DNA from: Halorubrum saccharovorum DSM 1137 | GTDB lineage: Archaea > Halobacteriota > Halobacteria > Halobacteriales > Haloferacaceae | Direction: 5' to 3' | Assembly: GCF_000337915.1 (NCBI RefSeq) | Contig: NZ_AOJE01000016.1 | Span: 1-64,000 of the forward strand | DNA length: 64,000 nucleotides | In this document: piece after piece, positions 49,826 through 57,955 of the stretch | Layout of the letters: the number at the start of each line of letters is the position of its first letter | Position numbering within the stretch: position 1 is the first letter of the stretch | Program-made: the position numbers and the translations under genes | Notes under the pieces: generated by a model | What the model saw: only the letters and a program-made list of their open reading frames with translations | Database searches by the model: none | What the model was told of the DNA's origin: nothing

Positions 49826-49949
49826 GAACGTCCCTGCGTTGTCGGACCCGCGTAAAGTGCCTGCCGCTTTGCCGCTGGCCGCCAGATCCCCCGGAATCGG
49901 CGGATGTTGCCGGACTTACGCGGGAGCCGGACGCACCGGAAACGCGCCC

Positions 49950-50888
49950 TCACACGGGGAGCACCTCCACGTCGAACAGCGACCGCCACCGGTAGCGCCG
50001 CCCGCCCCAGACGAACGTCCGGCGCGCCAGCGCGTACGCGAGGAACAGCGGCAAGACGATCACTGCCGGACCGGCGAGCAGGAACGTCGCCCGGCGGACT
50101 CCGAACCGGGCGTAGACGGCGGCCGAGACGGCGGTGGCGAGCGCCACGCCAACCACCGGTGCGAACAGGCACAGCGCGGCGAACGCGACCGCGAAAGCGA
50201 CGTCGAACGCGGCCGCGCGGGGGGCGTGGAACCGCACGATGTGGAGGAACCGAACGAACCGCTCCAGCGATCCGCGGAGAGAGCCGCCGCACGGGACGGT
50301 CCGCGTCCGGTCCGCGGCCGTCACGTCGACGTGTTCCGTGAGGGTCCCGTCGTCGCTGACGGTCCGGCGGAGGTCCGCGAGGAACGCGTCCTCTCCGTGC
50401 CGGAAGTCGTCGCGCTCGAAGACGACCGCGCCGCCCCAGGCAATCTCGCCCGCGGACACCGCCGCGGTCCCGCCGAGCGCGTACGCGGGCTCGAACAGCC
50501 GAGCGAGGGGATCTCTCCCGACGAAAACGGGAATCTCCGTCGTCGGGCCCTGTCGCTCGTAGTCGGCATTGAGCGTCGCGAGCCAGCCGTCCGGGTGGGC
50601 GAAGTCGTCGTCGGTCCAGACGATCCGGTCGTGGTCGGCCGCCCCCATCCCCGCGGCGATGGCGTTCGCCTTCCCGGAGCAGCCCTCGGGCTCGCCGGCG
50701 AGGACGATACGGACGCCGTCCGGCGTCGTCCCGCGACGTTCGGCGACCGGATCGCCGCCGGTGTCACAGATCACGAGCAGCTCGTCCCGCTCGCCGAGCT
50801 GTCCGGCCACCTCGTCGCAGGCGTCGGTCCAGCGCACGGTCGGGAGGAGGACGGAGGTCGGCGGGCGGTCCTGGTCCGTGCTGGTCAC
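49950..50888 (-). CDS. Membrane-anchored family 2 glycosyltransferase
   Basis: A 312-residue glycosyltransferase. The GT-A domain (about 1-220) has PTSVLLPTVRWTDACDEVAG at its start, a GKANAIAAGMGAADHDRIVW segment and the metal-binding WTDDDF near 87-92. Two or three transmembrane helices (about 225-290) follow, and the C-terminus is FVWGGRRYRWRSLFDVEVLP. That order and a W-rich tail recall ceramide glucosyltransferase and hopanoid HpnI, so a lipid or polyprenol acceptor is inferred. GTG 50888 overlaps the stop of the upstream HTTM gene by four bases (GTGA), which favours it over ATG 50915. Confidence 0.83.
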   Translation of the reverse strand: MTSTDQDRPPTSVLLPTVRWTDACDEVAGQLGERDELLVICDTGGDPVAERRGTTPDGVRIVLAGEPEGCSGKANAIAAGMGAADHDRIVWTDDDFAHPDGWLATLNADYERQGPTTEIPVFVGRDPLARLFEPAYALGGTAAVSAGEIAWGGAVVFERDDFRHGEDAFLADLRRTVSDDGTLTEHVDVTAADRTRTVPCGGSLRGSLERFVRFLHIVRFHAPRAAAFDVAFAVAFAALCLFAPVVGVALATAVSAAVYARFGVRRATFLLAGPAVIVLPLFLAYALARRTFVWGGRRYRWRSLFDVEVLPV

Positions 50889-52498
50889 GTCGCCAGCTTC
50901 GCGTGGAGGACCCATAAGTGGTCAGTCAGAAGTGTGAGCGCCCAGTCAGAAGCGATCAAGTCGGCCTTCCGGTCGCTCCCCTCGCGACACTCTCGCGCGC
51001 CGACCGTCCGAACCCGGACCCCGCCGCTCCCGGAGACGTCGACCTCGACCGACGAGACCGTTACCGATTCCGTCTCCGTACCGGAGAATCCCGCCGCGCG
51101 GCCACAGAGGTGCGCGAGCGTCGCGTCGACGCGGTCGGCGTCGTCGGCCGGCAGCAGGGAGAAGTGCTTCCGCCAGCGGGCGGTGGGATAGCCTCGGGCG
51201 TCCGAGGGCGGACGGTCGGCCGCGATCGGGTCGCCGTACAGCGCGTCGATCCGGTCGCCGTCGGCGGTCGTCGCCGTCGCGAGCACGAGGTCGTCGGCCG
51301 ACGGCGGCTCCGGCGCGAACATGTCCCAGTCGCTCTCGGCTGGGTCGGACACCGCCGCGACGGGCTCGGGCGCGTCGACGACCCCGAGCCCCATCGCGGT
51401 CCACGCGAGCAGCGAGACGAGGAGGACCGCGGCGACGGCGGAGAGGGCGGGGTCTCGGACGGCTCGGGCGGCTCGGGCGGCTCGGGCGGGGAGCAGTCTG
51501 CGACTCGTTGCGGCCGATCCGACGCCCGGGGACGTGGCGCGCCGCTCGACCGCCGACCGGAATCGCCCGATCGCCGGGGCGGCCAGCGACTCGGCTCGGT
51601 CCCAGACGAACGGCGGGAGGAAGGGAAGAAGCGCGGTCGCCGACACCGCGGAGAAGACGCCGATCTGGAGCGTGAACGCCATCGAGAGGTGCGCGACGAC
51701 GAGGGTGCCGGCGAGCGCCGTCCGAATCCGCCCGGCTGCCGCGACGAGCAGCGGCGACGCGACGAGCAGCGCGAGCCAGCCGTAGGTCGCGGCCGCGAGC
51801 AGCGCCGGACTTTCGGGCACCAGACCCCCGAGCGGGCCGTGGAGGTACGTGAGCCGGAAGACGGTCTCGACCGCCTCGCCAGCGGGCCACGCCTCGCCGC
51901 GGAGCTTCACGACCGCGTTCGAGACGTAGACCGAGAGGACGACGGCCAGCAGGAGGGCCGAGGCGGGACCGGCGAACCGGGAGCGCCCGGTCGGGGATCG
52001 GCCTTCCAGCGCGGCACCCCGCCTCCGAACGGCGTCCACCGACCAACGCGCGCCGAGGGGACACAGCAGGCCCGCCCCGAGCGCCTGCCAGAGCAGCGTG
52101 TCGCCGGCGTTGAGCACGAACGGGTTCCGCGCCTGCAGCGACGCGAGCAGGACCAGCGAGGCCGCCGCCGCGAGTCGGGTCCGGTAGCCGATCGCGAGCG
52201 CGGCGGCGGCGAGCGCGGCGAGGAGGAACAGCAGGCCGACAGCCCACGCGTCGCCCGAGAGCGCGTGCAACGAGAAGCGAGCGAGGGGATACGACTCCGC
52301 GAGCAGCGATCGGGGGAGCACGCCGGCGTCGGTGTAGAACGCCGTCAGGTTCCGGGCGCGCAGCGCGAGGTCGACGAGGAGCACGACGCCGAGCGCGATA
52401 CGGAACGCCGCGAGCGCTCGCGGGTCGATTCCGATCCGGCGCCGGAGCGCCGCGCGGAGGCGGTCGGTGAGCGAGGGCTCGGACGGGGAGTCCGGCAT
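50885..52498 (-). CDS. HTTM-domain membrane protein (VKGC-like)
   Basis: A 537-residue protein with about ten hydrophobic segments and an HTTM (horizontally transferred transmembrane) domain at about 20-310: RIGIDPRALAAFRIALGVVL, DAGVLPRSL, and ARNPFVLNAGDTLLWQALGA around 148. HTTM resembles the membrane part of vitamin K-dependent gamma-carboxylase, but no carboxylase activity is known in archaea. A soluble C-terminal domain (about 380-537) has the segment SDWDMFAPEPP seen in related archaeal proteins. ATG 52498 is chosen; GTG 52555, 30 bp behind a weak TATA-like box, would add 19 residues. It is coupled to the downstream glycosyltransferase. Confidence 0.82.
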   Translation of the reverse strand: MPDSPSEPSLTDRLRAALRRRIGIDPRALAAFRIALGVVLLVDLALRARNLTAFYTDAGVLPRSLLAESYPLARFSLHALSGDAWAVGLLFLLAALAAAALAIGYRTRLAAAASLVLLASLQARNPFVLNAGDTLLWQALGAGLLCPLGARWSVDAVRRRGAALEGRSPTGRSRFAGPASALLLAVVLSVYVSNAVVKLRGEAWPAGEAVETVFRLTYLHGPLGGLVPESPALLAAATYGWLALLVASPLLVAAAGRIRTALAGTLVVAHLSMAFTLQIGVFSAVSATALLPFLPPFVWDRAESLAAPAIGRFRSAVERRATSPGVGSAATSRRLLPARAARAARAVRDPALSAVAAVLLVSLLAWTAMGLGVVDAPEPVAAVSDPAESDWDMFAPEPPSADDLVLATATTADGDRIDALYGDPIAADRPPSDARGYPTARWRKHFSLLPADDADRVDATLAHLCGRAAGFSGTETESVTVSSVEVDVSGSGGVRVRTVGARECREGSDRKADLIASDWALTLLTDHLWVLHAKLAT

Positions 52499-52676
52499 CT
52501 CGACACCGGTTCCGGAGTCGGCGGCGGATTCGGCGTCATCCCGGCGTTCGGCCACGATGGTGGGATTCCCCGAGCGGCGTGGATAGGTCTTGCGGCGGGA
52601 GGAAGTGAAAGGCCGAGGACGGACCGACCCCACCGCTTTCCGGGCGCTTATTGGGACGCCATGGCGATCCTCGCCT

Positions 52677-53573
52677 ATGCGCGTCATCGCTCACGGCGGC
52701 GCCGGGGGGATCCCGGACGAGCCGGCTCCCAGACAGGCGACGCTCGACGAGGCGACCCGCCGCGGCGTCGACGCCGACACGACCCTCGGCGCGGTCGAGG
52801 CGGCGCTCGGCGTCCTCGAATCCGACCCGCGCTTTAACGCCGGCGTCGGCGGCGCGGTCCAGTCCGACGGGGTCGTCCGCACCGACGCGGGCGTGATGAC
52901 TTCGGACCGCGAGATCGGCGCGGCCTGCTCGATGCCCGGCGTCGAGCGCGCGGCGAGCGTCGCCCGCGTCGTCCACTCGGAGACGCCCCACGTCTTCGTC
53001 TCCGGCGAACACGCGGTCGACCTCGCCGACGAGTTCGGGATCGAGACGGGCGTCGACCTGCTCACCGACGAGAACCGGGAGCGGTACGAGGAGGAGGACC
53101 CGCCGCGGGGCGGTCCCCGCGAGCACCTCGACTGGCTCGCGACGCGGTTCGGCTCGGGCGAGGATCAGGCGGGGGGAACGGGCGAGAAAGACACCGCCCC
53201 CGACCACGACACGGTCGGCGCGGTCGCGACCGACGGCGAGACGTTCGCGGCGGCGACCTCCACCGGCGGGCGGTCGTTCGCGCTCGCGGGGCGCGTCGGC
53301 GACGTGCCGCAGGTCGGGTCGGGCTTCTTCTGTACCCCGGCCGGCGGCGCGAGCGCGACGGGCGCCGGCGAGGACATCGCGCGCGTCACGCTCTCGCGGC
53401 GGGCGGTGGGGTATCTCGAAGACGGAATTGGGGCGCAGGAGGCGGCCGACAGGGCGATCGACGAGTTCGAGGCGATCACCGGGTCGGGCGCCGGCGTGAT
53501 CGTTCTCGGGGAGGAGGGCGCCGGGAGCGCGTTCAACACCGACGGGATGCAGACGAGCATCGCTTATAAGTAG
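52677..53573 (+). CDS. Isoaspartyl peptidase / L-asparaginase (Ntn hydrolase)
   Basis: A 298-residue precursor that self-cleaves before Thr179 in HDTVGAVATDG to expose the N-terminal nucleophile. The alpha chain starts with RVIAHGGAGGIPDEPAPRQA and has ESDPRFNAGVGGAVQSDG near 48-65. The beta chain holds TSTGG near 196 and FFCTPAGGASATGAGEDIAR near 225. It hydrolyses asparagine or beta-aspartyl dipeptides, cleaning damaged isoaspartyl residues. A TATA-like cgcttattgg at 52645-52654 lies about 28 bp upstream of ATG 52677. Confidence 0.92.
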   Translation: MRVIAHGGAGGIPDEPAPRQATLDEATRRGVDADTTLGAVEAALGVLESDPRFNAGVGGAVQSDGVVRTDAGVMTSDREIGAACSMPGVERAASVARVVHSETPHVFVSGEHAVDLADEFGIETGVDLLTDENRERYEEEDPPRGGPREHLDWLATRFGSGEDQAGGTGEKDTAPDHDTVGAVATDGETFAAATSTGGRSFALAGRVGDVPQVGSGFFCTPAGGASATGAGEDIARVTLSRRAVGYLEDGIGAQEAADRAIDEFEAITGSGAGVIVLGEEGAGSAFNTDGMQTSIAYK

Positions 53574-54095
53574 ACGATGGTGTGCTGGTCGATCGTGTAT
53601 AAACGACCAACACCGCGATGACCACTTCCGAAGCCCCAGCCGCTCGGCTATACGCGATCGGTGACTCGACGGCGAACACGTCCAAAGCCCCAGTCGCGAG
53701 GACTCGATGGGCTCGCTGCGGTCCTCGGTCGCTCGCGTTGCTCGCTCTCTGTGGTCCTTGCGTCGCCCGTCTTCGTCCTTCCGGGAGACTCCGTCTCCCG
53801 TTTTTCCGCTCGCTTCGCTCGCGAAAATCGCGACTACCCCTTTGAGTCCCGCCCCGCACAGCACCGCAGCCTCACACCTCCCCAGCCTCGTCGGTCGCCC
53901 TCCGCGTTGCTCCGGGCGACCGACTCCCTCGCGCCGTCGGCTCGCGGCCCTGCGGGCCGCTCGCCGGGGCGCGCCACCCGGAAAGATCGGCTGGGCATCG
54001 CCGATCAGTTATAAACGAATCCGCTGCGTCCACCCCGATCGGCCTCGTCGCTCGCGGAGGCGAGGATACAAATCCGCCCGCCGCCTTGCGCCGGT
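53574..54095. repeat. Non-coding hairpin element, dispersed-element copy B
   Basis: This 522-bp gap holds no gene. It contains the 28-nt core (53666-53693) shared with copy A near 38.05 kb, and a related aagccccagcc near 53625. Inverted repeats with 3-nt loops occur at 53782-53800 (8-bp arms), 53820-53832 (5-bp arms) and 53944-53960 (7-bp arms); an 11-bp perfect one is at 53890-53924 with a 13-nt loop. The cofD promoter (atacaaatc near 54066-54074) lies at its right end. Confidence 0.7.
53782..53805 (+). terminator. Hairpin followed by T5
   Basis: The perfect 8-bp stem cgggagac / gtctcccg with a 3-nt loop is followed at once by ttttt. It looks like an intrinsic terminator on the plus strand, about 210 bp after the asparaginase stop. 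The surrounding 3-nt-loop hairpins lack T-runs, so this could be coincidental. Confidence 0.35.
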
Positions 54096-55106
54096 ATGGT
54101 CACGTTCCTCGCCGGCGGTACGGGGACGCCGAAGCTCCTCGACGGGGCGACCCGCGTGTGGGACCCCGCGGAGGTCGCGGTCGTCGCCAACACGGGCGAC
54201 GACGTCGAGCTCGGCGGCCACCTCGTCTGTCCCGACGTCGACACCGTGCTGTTCGCCGGCGGCGGCGTCCTCGACCGCGAGACGTGGTGGGGGATCGCGG
54301 ACGACACGACGGCGACTCACGAGGAGCTCCGCCGGCTCGCCGACGAGGTCGGGCTCGAAACGGGCCCCCGCTACCTCGACGACGAGGCGCAGACGGCGGG
54401 CCGCGAGATCGCCCGCTGGCGGCGCTTCTCGGGCGTCGGCGAGTTCATGGAGATCGGCGACCGCGACCGCGCGGTCCACGTCGCGCGCACGAGCCTGCTC
54501 GACGAGGGGAGGTCGCTCACCGAGGCGGTCCGGACCCTCGGGGACGCGTTCGACCTCGACGTCGACCTCCTCCCGATGTCCGACGACCCGGTCGCGACGC
54601 TGATCCACACCGAGGCGGGCGAGACGATCCACTTCCAAGAGTACTGGGTCGCGCGCCGGGGCGAGCCAGCGGTCGCGGACGTGGAGTTCCGGGGCGCGGA
54701 CGACGCAGAGCCGACGAATGCGGTCCTGGAGGCCCTCACCGATCCGGTCGTTATCGGCCCCTCGAACCCCGTGACGAGCGTCGGTCCGATGCTGGCGCTC
54801 CCGGGCGTCGAGGCCGCGCTGTCGGCGACCCCGGTGGTCGCCGTCTCCCCGTTCGTCGGCGAGGAGGTGTTCTCCGGGCCCGCCGCCGACCTGATGGCGG
54901 GCGTCGGTCGCGAGCCCTCGACCGCGGGCGTCGCCGACGCGTACCCGTTCGCGGACGCGTTCGTCCTCGACGACGCGGACGGCACCGACCTGCGCGACCG
55001 GCACCCCGACCTGCACGTCGAGCGCACCGACACCCGCATCGACGACGAAGACGACGCAGAGCGCGTCTCGCGTGCCTGTGAGCGCGCGCTGGGGGCGGTC
55101 TCGTGA
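54096..55106 (+). CDS. cofD: 2-phospho-L-lactate transferase
   Basis: A 336-residue enzyme of coenzyme F420 biosynthesis. It joins the lactyl- (or related) phospho group from LPPG to the deazaflavin Fo, giving F420-0. The nucleotide loop [15 protein letters not shown] is at about 3-17, [20 protein letters not shown] at about 28-47, and [20 protein letters not shown] near 230. The Fo-binding region is intact and full length. It heads a compact operon whose members overlap by 1-4 bases (GTGA with the DUS-like gene), which ties F420 or another cofactor to the three downstream genes. TATA-like atacaaatc about 27 bp upstream. Confidence 0.93.
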   Translation: MVTFLAGGTGTPKLLDGATRVWDPAEVAVVANTGDDVELGGHLVCPDVDTVLFAGGGVLDRETWWGIADDTTATHEELRRLADEVGLETGPRYLDDEAQTAGREIARWRRFSGVGEFMEIGDRDRAVHVARTSLLDEGRSLTEAVRTLGDAFDLDVDLLPMSDDPVATLIHTEAGETIHFQEYWVARRGEPAVADVEFRGADDAEPTNAVLEALTDPVVIGPSNPVTSVGPMLALPGVEAALSATPVVAVSPFVGEEVFSGPAADLMAGVGREPSTAGVADAYPFADAFVLDDADGTDLRDRHPDLHVERTDTRIDDEDDAERVSRACERALGAVS

Positions 55107-55945
55107 GCGACCCCGCGTCCGGCGGCGACCCGTTCCTCGCCGCGGCCAGCCTCAGCGGCGCGGCCGACGCCGACTGGGCGCGGGCCGCGGCCCCGCACGT
55201 CGACGCCGCGATCCTCGGGGGGATCGCGCTCGACCCGGCGAGCCGGTCCGCGGCGCGCGATCTCGTCGCCCGCGACCGCTCGGAGTTCCTCCCCGCGGAC
55301 CCGGTCGCGTGGATCGACCGCCAGCTCGGCCGGCTCGCCGACGCCCCCCTGCGCCCCGGCGTCAACGTCCGGAGCGCGACCCTCGCTCCGGTTCGCGAGG
55401 CGGCGGCGGTCTGCGCCGAGCGCGGCGCGGTCTGCGAGGTGAACGCGCACTGCCGACAGCCCGAACTGCGCGCGGTCGGGTGCGGCGAGTCGCTGCTCCG
55501 GGACGCCGACCGACTGGCCGCGTACGTGGCCGCGGCCGCCGAGACCGGCGCGGCGACGAGCGTGAAGGTCCGCGCCGAGGTCCCCGGCGTCGACCTCGTC
55601 GCCGTCGCGGACGCGGTCGCCGACGCGGGCGCCGACTGGCTCCACGTCGACGCGATGGACTCCGAAGGAGTCATCTCGGATCTGACCGCCGGGCGGGAGC
55701 GCGACGCGGGCGACGCCGGCGAGCCCCACCGCCCCCGCGACGACCTCACCGTGATCGCCAACAACGGCGTTCGCGGGCGGGAGACCGTCGCGGAGTACGC
55801 CGCGTACGGCGCCGACGCCGTGAGCGTCGGCCGGCCCAGCAAACTCCCGCCATCCCTCTCCCGGGTCGCCGACGCGGTGGCGGCGTGGCGGGAGGGAGAA
55901 CTGCTCGCGGGGGGCTCGGGGGTCGCACCGGAGGCGCCGCCGTGA
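55103..55945 (+). CDS. tRNA-dihydrouridine-synthase-like FMN protein
   Basis: A 280-residue FMN-binding TIM barrel of the DUS type. The segment [20 protein letters not shown] near 113-132 corresponds to the catalytic VNxGCP...G.G..L of DUS and keeps the cysteine (NAHC), but the following proline is Arg. [19 protein letters not shown] near 154-172 and [12 protein letters not shown] near 215 supply the FMN sites. The C-terminal tRNA-binding helical domain of normal DUS is shortened to about 40 residues. A redox step in a cofactor pathway is therefore as likely as tRNA modification. GTG 55103 start; GTGA overlap with cofD. Confidence 0.8.
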   Translation: MSDPASGGDPFLAAASLSGAADADWARAAAPHVDAAILGGIALDPASRSAARDLVARDRSEFLPADPVAWIDRQLGRLADAPLRPGVNVRSATLAPVREAAAVCAERGAVCEVNAHCRQPELRAVGCGESLLRDADRLAAYVAAAAETGAATSVKVRAEVPGVDLVAVADAVADAGADWLHVDAMDSEGVISDLTAGRERDAGDAGEPHRPRDDLTVIANNGVRGRETVAEYAAYGADAVSVGRPSKLPPSLSRVADAVAAWREGELLAGGSGVAPEAPP

Positions 55946-56892
55946 TGTCGAGCCCCGTCGACGACGCGACCCTCGCGCTGCTGCTGGAGGTGGCCGGAAC
56001 CCCCAAACCGGGCAACGTCGACCGACACCGGGACCTCGACGACCTCCGGTTCGAGGCGTTCCTCGGCGGGGCGGTGGGCGCCCGCGAGGGCCTCGAACCG
56101 GCCGTGGACGAGGAGACGGGGATCGGCCGCGCCTTCGAGCGCGGCGTCGCGGGGATGGCGTCGCGGGCCGGGACGAACACCCAGTTCGGCTGTCTGCTCC
56201 TGCTCGTCCCGCTGATGCGAGCGACGGTCGATCGCGCGGAGCCCGGCGGGGCGCCCTCCCCGGAAGCGGTCGATCGCGCGGTCCGAGCGACGACCGTCGA
56301 CGACGCCGTCGCGTTCTACCGCGCGTTCGAGCACGTCGACGTCGCGGTCGGAGACCCACCCGCGGACGCCGCCGATCTCGACGTGCGACGCGGAAGCGAC
56401 GCGGCTCCGGCGCTGCGCGAGCGAGGCGCGACCTTGCGGGACGTGATGGCGCTCTCCGCGGACCCGTCCGATCCCGACCGCGTCCCCGACCGCAACGCGC
56501 GGGAGTGGGTCGAGGGGTTCCCGCGGGCGTTCCGCGCGGCCGAGTGGATCCGGAGCGACGAGGGTCCCCTGACCGACCGCGCGGCCCGGGCGTTCCTCGG
56601 GCTGCTCGCGGCCGAACCCGACACCCTGGTCGCGGCGAACCGCGGCCCGGATGCGGCGCGCGCGGCCAGCGAGCGCGCGGCCGCGCTGCTCGGCGGGCCG
56701 GGCGAGACACCCGACGCGCTCGCCGGCGTCGACGGGATCGACGCGGCGGCGGTCCACGGCGCCGACCTCGACGCCGCGGAGGGGTTGGCGACCGCGTTCG
56801 TCGACGAGGGGATCAACCCCGGGACGACCGCCGACCTCACCTGCGCCGCGCTGTACGTCGTCCTCCGGCGGGGGGCGGAGGTGGCGCCGTGA
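55945..56892 (+). CDS. CitG-like triphosphoribosyl-dephospho-CoA synthase family protein
   Basis: A 315-residue helical protein of the CitG/MdcB family. The motif EVAGTPKPGNVDRHRDLDDL near 16-35 is the family phosphate/metal signature, MASRAGTNTQFGCLLLLVPL near 70 is a second conserved block, and EGINPGTTADLTCAALYVVL near 286 matches the family C-terminus. Bacterial CitG attaches a ribosyl group to dephospho-CoA. Archaea without citrate or malonate lyase have this paralogue, so another nucleotide acceptor is inferred. ATG 55945 overlaps the previous stop by one base, and its stop overlaps the next GTG. Confidence 0.83.
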   Translation: MSSPVDDATLALLLEVAGTPKPGNVDRHRDLDDLRFEAFLGGAVGAREGLEPAVDEETGIGRAFERGVAGMASRAGTNTQFGCLLLLVPLMRATVDRAEPGGAPSPEAVDRAVRATTVDDAVAFYRAFEHVDVAVGDPPADAADLDVRRGSDAAPALRERGATLRDVMALSADPSDPDRVPDRNAREWVEGFPRAFRAAEWIRSDEGPLTDRAARAFLGLLAAEPDTLVAANRGPDAARAASERAAALLGGPGETPDALAGVDGIDAAAVHGADLDAAEGLATAFVDEGINPGTTADLTCAALYVVLRRGAEVAP

Positions 56893-57530
56893 GCGGGACC
56901 GACCGCGACGGCTCCGACGCCGTCACGCCCCCCGGTTGGCCCGTCGCCCTCCGGGGCGTCACCGAGTCGGTCGTGACGACGCTCGGACCGAACGACCGCT
57001 GGAACGTCGCGGCGCTCGGGCTTCACGCGCCGGACGACCCGAGCGACCCCGTCACGGCGCGGACGTACGGTCGCACCCGGACGTGGCGGAACTTCGCGGA
57101 GCGCGGCGGCGGCGTCGTGCAGTTCGCGCCCGACCCGCGGACGTTCGTCGACGCCGCGCTGACGGTCCACGAGGTCGACGAGCCGGTGCTCCCGACCGCC
57201 GACGCGTGGGTCGAGGTGACGGTCGAGGAGATCGGACGCGAGACCGAGGGCGACACCACGGTCCGGACGTGGGCGCTCGACCCGGTCGAACAGGCGGTCG
57301 TGAGAGAGCGCGTTCCGACGATCAACCGCGGGTTCGGAGCGGTCGTCGACGCGACGGTGGCGGCCTCGCGGCTTGACGTACCGGAGTTCGACACGGCCGA
57401 GCTCCTCGATCGGCTGCGGTACTTCGCGGACGTGGTCGAGCGGTGCGGCGGACCGGCGGAGCGCGAGGCGTTCGCTAGAATCGACGAGGCGACCGGGTGG
57501 CGGGAGCGCGCGGACGGCGACGAGGAGTAG
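56889..57530 (+). CDS. DUF447 flavoprotein-like
   Basis: A 213-residue archaeal protein of the DUF447 family. The N-terminal half resembles a flavin-reductase-type split barrel (SVVTTLGPNDRWNVAALGLH near 24-43, TRTWRNFAERGGGVVQFAPD near 62-81). The C-terminal half is helical (VPTINRGFGAVVDATVAASR near 137-156). It may bind FMN. Homologues sit beside CitG-like genes in archaea and some methylotrophic bacteria, which hints at a shared cofactor pathway. GTG 56889 overlaps the CitG stop by four bases. Last gene of the operon. Confidence 0.82.
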   Translation: MSGTDRDGSDAVTPPGWPVALRGVTESVVTTLGPNDRWNVAALGLHAPDDPSDPVTARTYGRTRTWRNFAERGGGVVQFAPDPRTFVDAALTVHEVDEPVLPTADAWVEVTVEEIGRETEGDTTVRTWALDPVEQAVVRERVPTINRGFGAVVDATVAASRLDVPEFDTAELLDRLRYFADVVERCGGPAEREAFARIDEATGWRERADGDEE

Positions 57531-57592
57531 CCCTCGGCCGTGAAGACGATCGACGCGAGCGCGCCTGCGGCCCGCTCGCGGCGTAACGAACC

Positions 57593-57600
57593 CTTTTAGT
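57593..57600 (+). promoter_or_regulatory. TATA box of rps17e
   Basis: The sequence cttttagt is centred about 27 bp upstream of ATG 57624. Confidence 0.55.
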
Positions 57601-57623
57601 TCGGGCCGGAGGTATTGCCCGAT

Positions 57624-57818
57624 ATGGCTATCAAACCCAAGTACATCAAGCAGCTCGGGAAGGTCCTGCTTGAGCGGTACCCCGACTCGTTCAACACGGA
57701 CTTCGAGACGAACAAGGAGAGCGTCACCGCGCTGACGACCGTCGAGTCGAAGGGCGTCCGCAACCGGATCGCCGGCTACGTCACCCAGAAGAAGGCGCAG
57801 GCAGCCCAGAAGGCGTAA
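57624..57818 (+). CDS. rps17e: 30S ribosomal protein S17e
   Basis: A 64-residue archaeal/eukaryotic ribosomal protein of the small subunit. The start AIKPKYIKQLGKVLLERYPD and KGVRNRIAGYVTQKKAQ are diagnostic. Archaeal S17e is half the length of the eukaryotic protein, as seen here. ATG 57624 rather than the in-frame GTG nine bases upstream, supported by the TATA box. Confidence 0.95.
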   Translation: MAIKPKYIKQLGKVLLERYPDSFNTDFETNKESVTALTTVESKGVRNRIAGYVTQKKAQAAQKA

Positions 57819-57955
57819 GCGGGTCGAGTTCTCTCCGTTCGTTCCGTCCGCCGTCGAGCCGCGACTCTCGCCGTTGCCGCCGTCGCTGGCGGCGGTGAGC
57901 CGATATCTCTCCCGCTCCCCAGGTTTATCCCCGAAGCCGCGGCCACCTCGTCGCG

